IMG/VR virus record: IMGVR_UViG_3300005288_000029
Span: 1 to 27,388 of that record
Source of the DNA: a virus
Strand: one strand, 5' to 3'
Length of the DNA stretch: 27,388 nucleotides
The stretch's first letter is position 1. Every line of letters begins with the position of its first letter. The translations under genes and the position numbers were made by a program. Positions 18,746 to 24,845 of the stretch are shown here, piece after piece. The notes beneath the pieces are model-generated. The model was not told the DNA's origin. It searched no databases and worked only from the letters and a program-made list of their open reading frames with translations.

Positions 18746-18763
18746 CACACCCTATAATGACAC
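18734..18763 (+). promoter_or_regulatory. Array promoter 24 (last copy)
   Basis: TCGCG (variant) at 18734, ACA at 18745-18747 and TATAAT at 18753-18758, then GACAC instead of GAGAA. It drives the 64-aa gene at 18788. I find no further copy of this motif downstream. Confidence 0.72.
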
Positions 18764-18787
18764 CCACATTATCTTGAAAGGATAATC

Positions 18788-18982
18788 ATGATCAAGAAGA
18801 TCACTACCCTCGTCACCACCAACCGCAACGTCATCGCCCGAAAGGCTTTGCTCGTAGGAGGAATTGCCCTCGGCCTCGTAGCCGGAGCACTCCTCGTCAA
18901 GCCCGAAAGCGAGATCGTCATCGTTGGTGAGACGGTGGAAGAAGACGAACTGACCACCGACTCGTCCTCCGAAGAAAACTAG
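18788..18982 (+). CDS. One-TM small protein with acidic tail (64 aa)
   Basis: The ATG follows CTTGAAAGGATAATC. A basic N-terminus (MIKKITTLVTTNRNVIARK) leads to a membrane helix at about 20-37 (ALLVGGIALGLVAGALLV) and a strongly acidic tail ending in VEEDELTTDSSSEEN. The charge distribution suggests N-in, C-out. It is a single-gene unit between promoter 24 and a strong terminator, and so an outlying member of the array. Function unknown. Confidence 0.78.
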   Translation: MIKKITTLVTTNRNVIARKALLVGGIALGLVAGALLVKPESEIVIVGETVEEDELTTDSSSEEN

Positions 18983-18989
18983 GCGTCAT

Positions 18990-19036
18990 GCAGGAGTATC
19001 CGTAAGCAATTACAGATACTCCTGCTTTCATTTTTC
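18990..19036 (+). terminator. Terminator after the 64-aa gene
   Basis: A perfect 11-bp stem GCAGGAGTATC (18990-19000) / complement (19015-19025) with a 14-nt loop, followed by TTTCATTTTT. The loop lacks the ACAA core of the array terminators. Confidence 0.88.
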
Positions 19037-19058
19037 CAAACAAACTTTTAGGAGAATC

Positions 19059-19460
19059 ATGACTGACAGTACAGAACGAGCTCGCGCTTTCGACCTCTAT
19101 CAGAACCGGAAAAAGGATGCCCTTATCGAGGGCAAGGAAGTTCCGAAGTTCGAGCAAAAAACCCTGACCGATCCGGATGCCTTCATCAAGAAGGCTAAAG
19201 AGCTTGTCGCCAGCACCGTAAACAAGCTCAGTGTCGATACTGGCGGAGTCGCCGACTTGACCGATGCCGACTTCTACATCGTCTGGTTCGTCAAGGTGCT
19301 CGGCAACTGGAAGGCATTGGTAAGTACTGATGCCTTCCATGGGTACTACTATGAGGTGACCTACAACGGTGCCAAGAATGAGTCATACGTAGATACGTAT
19401 GTCAAGTCCGACAATCGAGCAGTATCCGATGAAGAATACAACGATGCCTTTATGTCCTGA
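19059..19460 (+). CDS. DUF6275-like phage protein
   Basis: The product has 133 residues; the ATG follows TTAGGAGAATC. Residues about 42-112 show the pattern known from DUF6275: AFIKKAKELVASTVN, then 'DFYIVWFVKVLGNWKALVST' and 'YYYEVTYNGAKNESYVDTY'. DUF6275 proteins are common in Gram-positive phages and have no known activity. The N-terminal 40 residues are extra, charged and probably flexible. It follows a strong terminator without a visible promoter. The end overlaps the small Cys-rich gene by 17 bases. Confidence 0.75.
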   Translation: MTDSTERARAFDLYQNRKKDALIEGKEVPKFEQKTLTDPDAFIKKAKELVASTVNKLSVDTGGVADLTDADFYIVWFVKVLGNWKALVSTDAFHGYYYEVTYNGAKNESYVDTYVKSDNRAVSDEEYNDAFMS

Positions 19461-19575
19461 ATGTCGAGACGGTAAAACTACCAATTGTGTAGGTGCAGCC
19501 CTCGACCCCGAAACCGACGACTTCGTCACATGTAACACACAAACCACACTAGTAACAGGAGTAACACCCGAATGA
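19444..19575 (+). CDS. Small Cys-rich protein, zinc-ribbon-like (43 aa)
   Basis: The frame ATG 19444 to TGA 19575 gives MPLCPECRDGKTTNC (first 15 residues) and ends in VTPE. Four Cys (4, 7, 15, 31) with a CPEC knuckle suggest zinc binding. The stop overlaps the next ATG in ATGA form and the start lies inside the end of the preceding gene, so it would close an otherwise 111-base gap as a coupled gene. The RBS (GAAGAAT) is weak. The wobble bases look coding. Function unknown; four Cys are spaced unlike a classical zinc ribbon. Confidence 0.5.
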   Translation: MPLCPECRDGKTTNCVGAALDPETDDFVTCNTQTTLVTGVTPE

Positions 19576-20192
19576 TCAGCAAAACCATTACCTTCGAAAA
19601 CTTCCTTGGCGAAAAGGAAACGGAAACCTTCCTCTTCAACATGTCGAAGGGTGAGCTCGTCCAGATGCAGATGGCCGCAATCGACCAGAAGACGGAAAGC
19701 TTTCAGGACAAGCTCGAGAAGATCGGCAAGAACCTCAATGGTCAGGCCCTCATCGATGTCGTCGACGAGATCGTGCTCAAGGGCTACGGCGAGCGTACCA
19801 CCGATGGCAAGCGGTTCATCAAGAACGCTCAGCTCTCTGAGAACTTCAAGTCCTCGGGAGCATATTCGGAACTGATCGTCGAACTCTGCACCGATGCTGA
19901 CGCAATGGCAGCCTTCGTGAACGGTCTCATGCCCACGAACCTGCGGGACACCGTGAACAAGGAAGTAGCCGCTTCACAGTCTGCACGAGAGAAGTCGCTG
20001 GCAGGGATGCAGGGCTTCCGGAAGGCGGAAGAGAAGCCTAAGCCGACCCTGTCCGTGGTTCCGGATCTTCCCGTGGTCATCGAAGGTACTGCTGATCCGG
20101 TACTGGAACCGGTAAGCGTTCCTGTAGAACAGAACGATGAGCTCGCCAAGTTCCGTGCTTGGCAGGAACAGCAGAAGGGTTCTGATCAGTAA
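19572..20192 (+). CDS. Tail-assembly-chaperone-like phage protein
   Basis: The product has 206 residues; the ATG follows AGGAGTAACACCCG. 'NFLGEKETETFLFNMSKGEL', then ALIDVVDEIVLKGYGERTTD, GKRFIKNAQ and AYSELIVELCTDADAMAAFV are typical of a family annotated in Gram-positive phages as a tail assembly chaperone-like or hypothetical protein. The last 60 residues are Pro/Val/Glu-rich and probably disordered. In canonical siphophages the chaperone gene lies just upstream of the tape measure gene, often with a programmed frameshift. This copy is more than 11 kb downstream and shows no obvious slippery site. The structural role is thus uncertain. Confidence 0.6.
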   Translation: MISKTITFENFLGEKETETFLFNMSKGELVQMQMAAIDQKTESFQDKLEKIGKNLNGQALIDVVDEIVLKGYGERTTDGKRFIKNAQLSENFKSSGAYSELIVELCTDADAMAAFVNGLMPTNLRDTVNKEVAASQSAREKSLAGMQGFRKAEEKPKPTLSVVPDLPVVIEGTADPVLEPVSVPVEQNDELAKFRAWQEQQKGSDQ

Positions 20193-20380
20193 TGGCATCA
20201 GAAGCTGTTGACAAAGCAGTAACGAGCTATCGTGTCGCTCGAGAAAATGCCGAATCCGCTCGAGACACTTTCCGGAAAGCTCAAGCAGAAGAAAAGCGAA
20301 CTGGCGACCTGCTGGATCTGGCGAATGATGAGCTGAATACCGCTCATCAAAATCTCCTCGAAGCTTGTCGGACAAAGTAA
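20192..20380 (+). CDS. Small coiled-coil protein (62 aa)
   Basis: The ATG overlaps the preceding stop by one base (TAATG), and AGAAGGG lies about 13 nt upstream. The whole product is a charged helix with heptad-like spacing ('YRVARENAESARDTFRKAQA', then 'EEKRTGDLLDLANDELNTAH'), so a coiled-coil dimer is likely. It is the last gene before a strong terminator. Function unknown; the tight coupling suggests it works with the chaperone-like protein. Confidence 0.75.
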   Translation: MASEAVDKAVTSYRVARENAESARDTFRKAQAEEKRTGDLLDLANDELNTAHQNLLEACRTK

Positions 20381-20388
20381 TACCAATG

Positions 20389-20425
20389 GAATGGGGGTGG
20401 CATATCAGTCACCCCCATTCTCATA
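20389..20425 (+). terminator. Terminator after the coiled-coil gene
   Basis: A perfect 11-bp stem GAATGGGGGTG (20389-20399) / complement (20410-20420) with a 10-nt loop, then TCATATTTAT, a weak T-tract. No promoter of the array type follows. Confidence 0.78.
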
Positions 20426-20451
20426 TTTATCTCTCTTGAAAGGAACAGATA

Positions 20452-20802
20452 ATGATCAGTCCCGCAGTAGTAGGTTTGGTAAAGCTCGGCGCAGGCTTCG
20501 TGGTATCATCCGGAGTCAGTACCATGGTAGGCTTTGCTGCCAAATCCAGCGTCCCAAAGGTCGCTCCCCACATCATTCGAAATATCCCGACCCTTGCCAA
20601 GGGCTTCCATCTCTTCCAAAAGGTGGCGATCCCTGCCGGTGCAATTGCACTCGCAGGCTTGGCTTCCGAACAGGCCGTCGCATACGCAGAGCGGCGCATC
20701 GATGAGAATGTTGCGGAGGCTAACAACATCGAGGCCCGGATCAGCGAAGCCGTCAAGAAGACCCAGAAGGGTTCCAAGCCGGAGTCCACCGAGACTGAAT
20801 AG
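20452..20802 (+). CDS. Two-TM conserved phage membrane protein (116 aa)
   Basis: The ATG follows CTTGAAAGGAACAGATA. Two hydrophobic segments at about 5-29 (VVGLVKLGAGFVVSSGVSTM) and 58-76 (VAIPAGAIALAGLASEQAV) are followed by a helical charged C-terminus (YAERRIDENVAEANNIEARI) and a polar tail. Proteins with AGFVVSSGVST-like first helices often accompany DUF6353 genes in phages, so co-function is likely. Role unknown. Confidence 0.72.
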   Translation: MISPAVVGLVKLGAGFVVSSGVSTMVGFAAKSSVPKVAPHIIRNIPTLAKGFHLFQKVAIPAGAIALAGLASEQAVAYAERRIDENVAEANNIEARISEAVKKTQKGSKPESTETE

Positions 20803-20847
20803 TACTCGAGAACCGCCTCGACGTACGCCCTACTTTAAGGATTAGAA

Positions 20848-21534
20848 ATGACATCTGCAGTACCGGGCCCTAAGCCCATGAATTACCAAGGTAACAGCAA
20901 GCTTGAAAAAGAGGTTGCCGATGAGGTACGGGAGACCCCGAAACTCAAGAAGATCGAAGGGATCGTCGTCACCGAGAAGAAGCCCTCACTCGGAAGGCGT
21001 ATCAAGGAGAACTTCGGCGGACAGGATCTCAAAAGCGTAGGTCGCTCACTCTTCGAGGAAGTCATCATCCCGTCGACTCGAGATCTTCTGATGGCCCTCA
21101 TCAACGAGGGCAGCAGTAGGGCTATCTATGGCGAAGGTTCTCGCAGGTCTTCGTCAACGATCCCGACGACCATCGTTGGCAGCTCTCGTGTTCGGTCAAC
21201 GTCCTACAACACCATGTCACAGAGCCCTCTCGTAGGAACTAGGTCTGCTGGCGATACCTCGATCGGTCAGCGTGAGCGAAACCCGTTCGATTTCTCCGGA
21301 TTGGTCTTCGCTACTCGCACTCAAGCCATGGAAACTATGGAACAGATGGGCGAGCCTGTCATGGAATTCGGTCGCGTCACAGTTGCCGACTTCTACGACC
21401 TCATCGGCAAGACAGGTAATGGCTTTACTGATCAGACAAACGGTTGGACCGCCCAAGGGTATAACCAGTTCAAGGTCGTAAAGCATCGTGACGGCTGGGT
21501 TCTGGACATGCCTTCTCCAATCGGTCTGGCATAA
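20848..21534 (+). CDS. Conserved phage protein with a C-terminal Tyr/Trp-rich domain (228 aa)
   Basis: The ATG follows TTTAAGGATTAGAA. The N-terminus is polar (LEKEVADEVRETPKLKKIEG), then 'SVGRSLFEEVIIPSTRDLLM', a low-complexity Ser/Arg linker (about 95-145), and a C-terminal domain with 'FATRTQAMETMEQMGEPVME', VTVADFYDLIGKTGNGFTDQ and DGWVLDMP. The pattern 'V(S/T)VADLYDLvGiTGN.TD..yGW' occurs in phages from Clostridia to Actinobacteria; no function is assigned. It lies in the same conserved cluster as DUF6353. No membrane segment or catalytic motif recognised. Confidence 0.72.
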   Translation: MTSAVPGPKPMNYQGNSKLEKEVADEVRETPKLKKIEGIVVTEKKPSLGRRIKENFGGQDLKSVGRSLFEEVIIPSTRDLLMALINEGSSRAIYGEGSRRSSSTIPTTIVGSSRVRSTSYNTMSQSPLVGTRSAGDTSIGQRERNPFDFSGLVFATRTQAMETMEQMGEPVMEFGRVTVADFYDLIGKTGNGFTDQTNGWTAQGYNQFKVVKHRDGWVLDMPSPIGLA

Positions 21535-21536
21535 AT

Positions 21537-21758
21537 ATGACGTTCCCACTAGTCAATGACTCGGAAATTCGAGACACTGAGTCGGGATCGAGAACCTATG
21601 CCTCTGCGAAACTTCTTCCAGATAACGATCCAGATATTACTCGGAAAATTGCCGATGACTATGCTCGTCTAGTGCAGAAATATCCTGAGTACAACTTCGC
21701 GATCGTGTACGACGAAGTGGAAGGTGTTATAAATATCGGATGGTCCAAAGCAACCTAA
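21537..21758 (+). CDS. Small protein (73 aa)
   Basis: The ATG lies 2 bases after the preceding stop; no good SD is seen, so coupling is likely. The sequence MTFPLVNDSEIRDTESGSRT is followed by 'ITRKIADDYARLVQKYPEYN' and ends with a strand-rich 'FAIVYDEVEGVINIGWSKAT'. A small alpha/beta protein with no recognised family. The gap to the next gene is 21 bases. Confidence 0.72.
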   Translation: MTFPLVNDSEIRDTESGSRTYASAKLLPDNDPDITRKIADDYARLVQKYPEYNFAIVYDEVEGVINIGWSKAT

Positions 21759-21779
21759 CAAGAGACTTCAGGGGGAGTC

Positions 21780-21905
21780 ATGTCACTTGAACAAAAGAGA
21801 GCCAAGCTGTTGGAGAGGTATCCGGGCTCAGAGAAAATAGCAAAAATGTCGGACAGGCAGATTCATGTCACATACATGCGTCTGTTGAACGAAGGTGATC
21901 TGTGA
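21780..21905 (+). CDS. Small helical protein (41 aa)
   Basis: The ATG follows GGGGGAGTC. The sequence MSLEQKRAKLLERYPGSEKI is followed by AKMSDRQIHVTYMRLLNEGD. The pattern 'L.kmSd.Qi...Y.RLl..G.L' is common in short unnamed proteins of Gram-positive phages. The TGA stop overlaps the next GTG (GTGA), a classical coupling, which supports both genes. Function unknown. Confidence 0.68.
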   Translation: MSLEQKRAKLLERYPGSEKIAKMSDRQIHVTYMRLLNEGDL

Positions 21906-22198
21906 ATCCATTAACAACCGATCAGCTCATAGCACTGGCGGCGATAGGCGGTTTTATCTTGGTGATATATGTCATCGGTGAAACCTTCCTTCGTTGTAGG
22001 AAGCAGAAGGAAGTACTGCCTACGCCGGTGACTAAAGCGGGTCTCACTCAGTTTGATGATCTTTCCCCCGGAGAAGCTGTAATTATGGCTTGGTCCGATC
22101 CCGGCAATAACCCGCATTACCATCGAATGATGCAGGATGACGTACGTGCCCAGATGCCTGTTCTGGGACGAGCACTTGACCGCATGGTCGAAAACTAA
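21902..22198 (+). CDS. One-TM protein (98 aa)
   Basis: The GTG start overlaps the preceding stop by four bases. A membrane helix spans about 10-30 (LIALAAIGGFILVIYVIGET), followed by RCRKQK and a soluble domain 'GLTQFDDLSPGEAVIMAWSD' ending with LGRALDRMVEN. The basic residues after the helix predict a cytoplasmic C-terminus. No family recognised. It ends 13 bases before the second DUF6353-like gene. Confidence 0.75.
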   Translation: MNPLTTDQLIALAAIGGFILVIYVIGETFLRCRKQKEVLPTPVTKAGLTQFDDLSPGEAVIMAWSDPGNNPHYHRMMQDDVRAQMPVLGRALDRMVEN

Positions 22199-22211
22199 TT
22201 AGGAGAATACA

Positions 22212-23183
22212 TTGAGTAACGAAGTAGCAGAAACCGTGACTGAGGTCGCGAACACTGTAGCAGCAACTGCAGTACCCGCTCAGAAGGCTGTCAACACCGC
22301 AACGAAGCTCTTCTTCAAGGGCGTCGGAAAGGTCAAGCGGTTCAGCCCCGAGATCCTCATGGTCGTCGGTGTCACTGGTGTCGTCGCTGCCGGTATCCTC
22401 GCCTGCAAGGCAACCCTCAAGCTGGAGGACGTTGTCGAGAAGGCCGAAGCCGACATCATGGACGTCAAGGATCGTCGAAGCGTGAACGAATTCGACTCCG
22501 AGGTTGAGTTCAACAAGGCTCTGACAAAGGTCTACATCAACCGTGGCCTTCAGGTCACCAAGCTCTACACCCCCGCTCTGTCAGTTGGGCTCGTAGGTAT
22601 CGGCTGTCTCCTCGGTTCACACGGCATCATGAGCCGTCGGAATATCGCAATGGCGGCGGCATACAAGGCCGTCGAGTCCAGCTTCGCTGAGTACCGCAAC
22701 CGCGTAGTCGAAGAACTCGGAGAAGATAAGGACAAGGAACTCCGCTTCGGCCTCGTCGAAACCGAAGTCCCCGTCTATGACGAGGAGGGCAACCAGACCG
22801 GCACCAAGAAGCTGACTGATGTCAAGATGGGCAAGTGGTCTTCCTACGCTCGAATCTTTGATGAAGGCAACGAGAACTGGTCCAAGATTCCGGGAATGAA
22901 CCAGATGTTCCTCTCCAATCAGCAGAACTGGCTGAACGACCGTCTCAATGCCCGGGGCTACGTATTCCTGAATGATGTCTACAAGTGCCTCGGCATTCCG
23001 GCAACGCCTGCCGGTCAGGTCGTCGGCTGGCTCAGGGAGAACCATGAAGATTCGAAGGACGGCTTTATCGACTTCGGTCTGTTTGAGATTGAGAATCAGG
23101 CCAAGCGTGAATTTGTGAACGGCTTCGAGCGCTCCGTCATCCTCGACTTCAATGTCGATGGTGATATTCACCAGAAGATCTAA
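22212..23183 (+). CDS. DUF6353-like membrane protein, copy 2
   Basis: The product has 323 residues; the TTG start follows AGGAGAATACA. Membrane segments lie at about 41-63 (EILMVVGVTGVVAAGILACK) and 115-136 (YTPALSVGLVGIGCLLGSHG). The middle region matches copy 1 in layout ('NIAMAAAYKAVESSFAEYRN' against 'SAALASAYGLTELAFKEYRE') and the C-terminus has 'FLNDVYKCLGIPATPAGQVV'. It is longer than copy 1 by about 70 residues, mostly in the soluble part. GC-rich codon use, more than copy 1, hints that the two have different histories. It ends just before a strong terminator. Function unknown; a membrane-associated virion or early protein is possible. Confidence 0.82.
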   Translation: MSNEVAETVTEVANTVAATAVPAQKAVNTATKLFFKGVGKVKRFSPEILMVVGVTGVVAAGILACKATLKLEDVVEKAEADIMDVKDRRSVNEFDSEVEFNKALTKVYINRGLQVTKLYTPALSVGLVGIGCLLGSHGIMSRRNIAMAAAYKAVESSFAEYRNRVVEELGEDKDKELRFGLVETEVPVYDEEGNQTGTKKLTDVKMGKWSSYARIFDEGNENWSKIPGMNQMFLSNQQNWLNDRLNARGYVFLNDVYKCLGIPATPAGQVVGWLRENHEDSKDGFIDFGLFEIENQAKREFVNGFERSVILDFNVDGDIHQKI

Positions 23184-23198
23184 GTACCCGTATTTCCC

Positions 23199-23239
23199 AG
23201 CTGGTGCGTTGTTGACTAATGCAGCGCACCAGCTTTTCA
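23199..23239 (+). terminator. Terminator after the second DUF6353-like gene
   Basis: A perfect 10-bp stem AGCTGGTGCG (23199-23208) / complement (23225-23234) with a 16-nt loop, then TTTCATTT. No promoter of the array type follows. Confidence 0.85.
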
Positions 23240-23273
23240 TTTATCGGTCTCAAAGTTTAAAGGAACATATCAA

Positions 23274-23447
23274 ATGTCTGTCGCTACCCCGAAGCCGTCC
23301 GTACCGTCTGTCACAACTGCCAGCGCACCGAAGCCCAAGCCTCGTGCAGAGCGAAGTGCACCGGTTCGCAACCCCGCATTCCGGGAAAACGAAGGTCTTC
23401 GGGCTCTTCAGAAGCAGCTCAACTCCCGTCCCAACAAAACCAAGTAG
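23274..23447 (+). CDS. Small Pro/Ala/Lys-rich protein (57 aa)
   Basis: The ATG follows AAAGGAACATATCAA. The first 35 residues are Pro/Ser/Thr/Lys-rich (MSVATPKPSVPSVTTASAPK) and probably disordered; the end 'FRENEGLRALQKQLNSRPNK' is helical and basic. It may bind nucleic acid or a partner protein. It sits between a terminator and the next membrane protein, 8 nt apart. Confidence 0.7.
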   Translation: MSVATPKPSVPSVTTASAPKPKPRAERSAPVRNPAFRENEGLRALQKQLNSRPNKTK

Positions 23448-23455
23448 GTAAGGAA

Positions 23456-24265
23456 GTGTCAAATGAGAAAGTCAAAATCGGTATTGCTCTCGCAGCTGGT
23501 CTCTGCATCGGTGGAGGCATTGGCTACGTCGTGGCTGATCGAAAAATCAGGGGTAAAGCTGAAGAAGAGATCGCATCTGTCCAAGATCTCTACAGTCGTC
23601 TTCGCTCTGAGGATGCTGCACAAGCCCGGGAAGACTGGTCTGCGGCACCCTTTGACCAGTCTGAGGAAGAAGACAGCGATGCTTATTCTGAAGAAAGCCT
23701 TGCTGAAGAGGTAATCAAGCTCGGCTACGTCAATTATAACTCTGTGGGACAATCCAATCGCACAGATCCAAACCATATTCCACCAACTGAGCAACCTTCT
23801 GGGGAGGAAGACGAAGTTGATCAAGATCTAAGAGAGGAGGGTGATTACGTGAGAAATATTCGCGTAGTTAACCCCAACAGGGATGCAGATCCCGATGACG
23901 TAACCCAGTGGGATCGTGATCCCCACCGTCCCTATGTAATCACCGAGGATGAATATCGGATCGATCGTCCGGATTTCTCCAAGACGTCCATCACTTATTA
24001 CAGGGGCGACGATACCCTTGCTGATGAGAACGATCGATTCGTCTCCGATTTGGATGGCACCATCGGTGAAGACAACCTTCAGTTCTTCGGTCTCGCATCG
24101 AGGGATGAACGGCTGCTTCATATTCGAAACGAGCGGGTAGAAGCTGACTTTGAGGTAGCACTCAATGACGGTCAGTATTCCCGTGAGGTTCTTGGATTCG
24201 GTATCGAGGAATCGATGGTCCGAGAGTCCAAGAAAGGGCCCAAGAAAATGAGGCACCGTGAGTGA
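23456..24265 (+). CDS. One-TM conserved phage protein with a C-terminal soluble domain (269 aa)
   Basis: The GTG start at 23456 has only AAGGAA about 2 nt upstream; an ATG at 23463 is in another frame. A Gly-rich membrane helix at about 7-27 (KIGIALAAGLCIGGGIGYVV) is followed by an acidic linker (to about 125). From about residue 130 'PHRPYVITEDEYRID', 'SITYYRGDDTLADENDRFVS', 'DGTIGEDNLQFFGL' and 'LLHIRNERVEADFEVALNDG' match an unnamed domain common beside DUF6353 genes. The C-terminus ends in MRHRE. It overlaps the next gene by four bases (GTGA). Confidence 0.75.
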   Translation: MSNEKVKIGIALAAGLCIGGGIGYVVADRKIRGKAEEEIASVQDLYSRLRSEDAAQAREDWSAAPFDQSEEEDSDAYSEESLAEEVIKLGYVNYNSVGQSNRTDPNHIPPTEQPSGEEDEVDQDLREEGDYVRNIRVVNPNRDADPDDVTQWDRDPHRPYVITEDEYRIDRPDFSKTSITYYRGDDTLADENDRFVSDLDGTIGEDNLQFFGLASRDERLLHIRNERVEADFEVALNDGQYSREVLGFGIEESMVRESKKGPKKMRHRE

Positions 24266-24822
24266 GTAGCGAAGGGACATTAGACGACCTATATCTTGAG
24301 TGGTTGTACAGGAATTTCGTAGGATCGGTAACGAATCGAAATCCCAACAGCTCACACTGGGGCCTCACAAAGCAGCTTTACAGGACTAGATATATTTGGG
24401 TCGTGCATGATGATAAGCACCGTGGTGAAGATGGTAAAGAACTTCGTCGCGAGTTTATCGAGTGCTGCGATATTGAAGATGTCGAAATCAATTGGCTGCA
24501 GATCGAATGCTCAGTGCTCGAGATGCTGATCGGTCTAGCTCGCCGGGCTGCCTTTGAAACAAATGAGGAGCCCGGCGATTGGCTCTGGAGGTTCCTAACA
24601 AATCTAGGACTTCAGAGCTATAACGACCGTATCTACACCGCTGATGTTAAGGGGGAGATTGATGCGATCGTTCAGCGATGGCTCACTCGATCCTACGACA
24701 CGAACGGAGCTGGGGGACTATTCCCCTTGAAACATGCGAGACAAGATCAAACACGAATCAAAATGTGGTATCAGCTACAGGCCTATCTTCTCGAAGGTGA
24801 AGATATCGAGAGTGCATCCTAA
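24262..24822 (+). CDS. Conserved phage protein (186 aa), unknown function
   Basis: The GTG start overlaps the preceding stop by four bases. Residues 7-45 ('LDDLYLEWLYRNFVGS' then 'HWGLTKQLYRTRYIWVVHDD') and the later KELRREFIECCDIED and 'SVLEMLIGLARRAAFE' form a pattern widely seen in phage genomes (often labelled hypothetical). No membrane segment or nucleotide-binding motif. It lies 23 nt before the replication gene and may be part of the replication module. Function unknown. Confidence 0.75.
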   Translation: MSSEGTLDDLYLEWLYRNFVGSVTNRNPNSSHWGLTKQLYRTRYIWVVHDDKHRGEDGKELRREFIECCDIEDVEINWLQIECSVLEMLIGLARRAAFETNEEPGDWLWRFLTNLGLQSYNDRIYTADVKGEIDAIVQRWLTRSYDTNGAGGLFPLKHARQDQTRIKMWYQLQAYLLEGEDIESAS

Positions 24823-24845
24823 CTAGACTCCGGGAGGGAGGTTAA

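Noticed and set aside
10985-18763. Promoter motif as repressor stoperator or attachment repeats
   Set aside because: All copies have the same orientation and lie just before gene starts with a -10 box at fixed spacing, which fits promoters; regulator binding on top of this is not excluded.
23463-23714. 83-codon frame starting at ATG 23463
   Set aside because: It overlaps the 269-aa gene in another frame; the latter has the conserved domain, the membrane helix and the coupling to the next gene.
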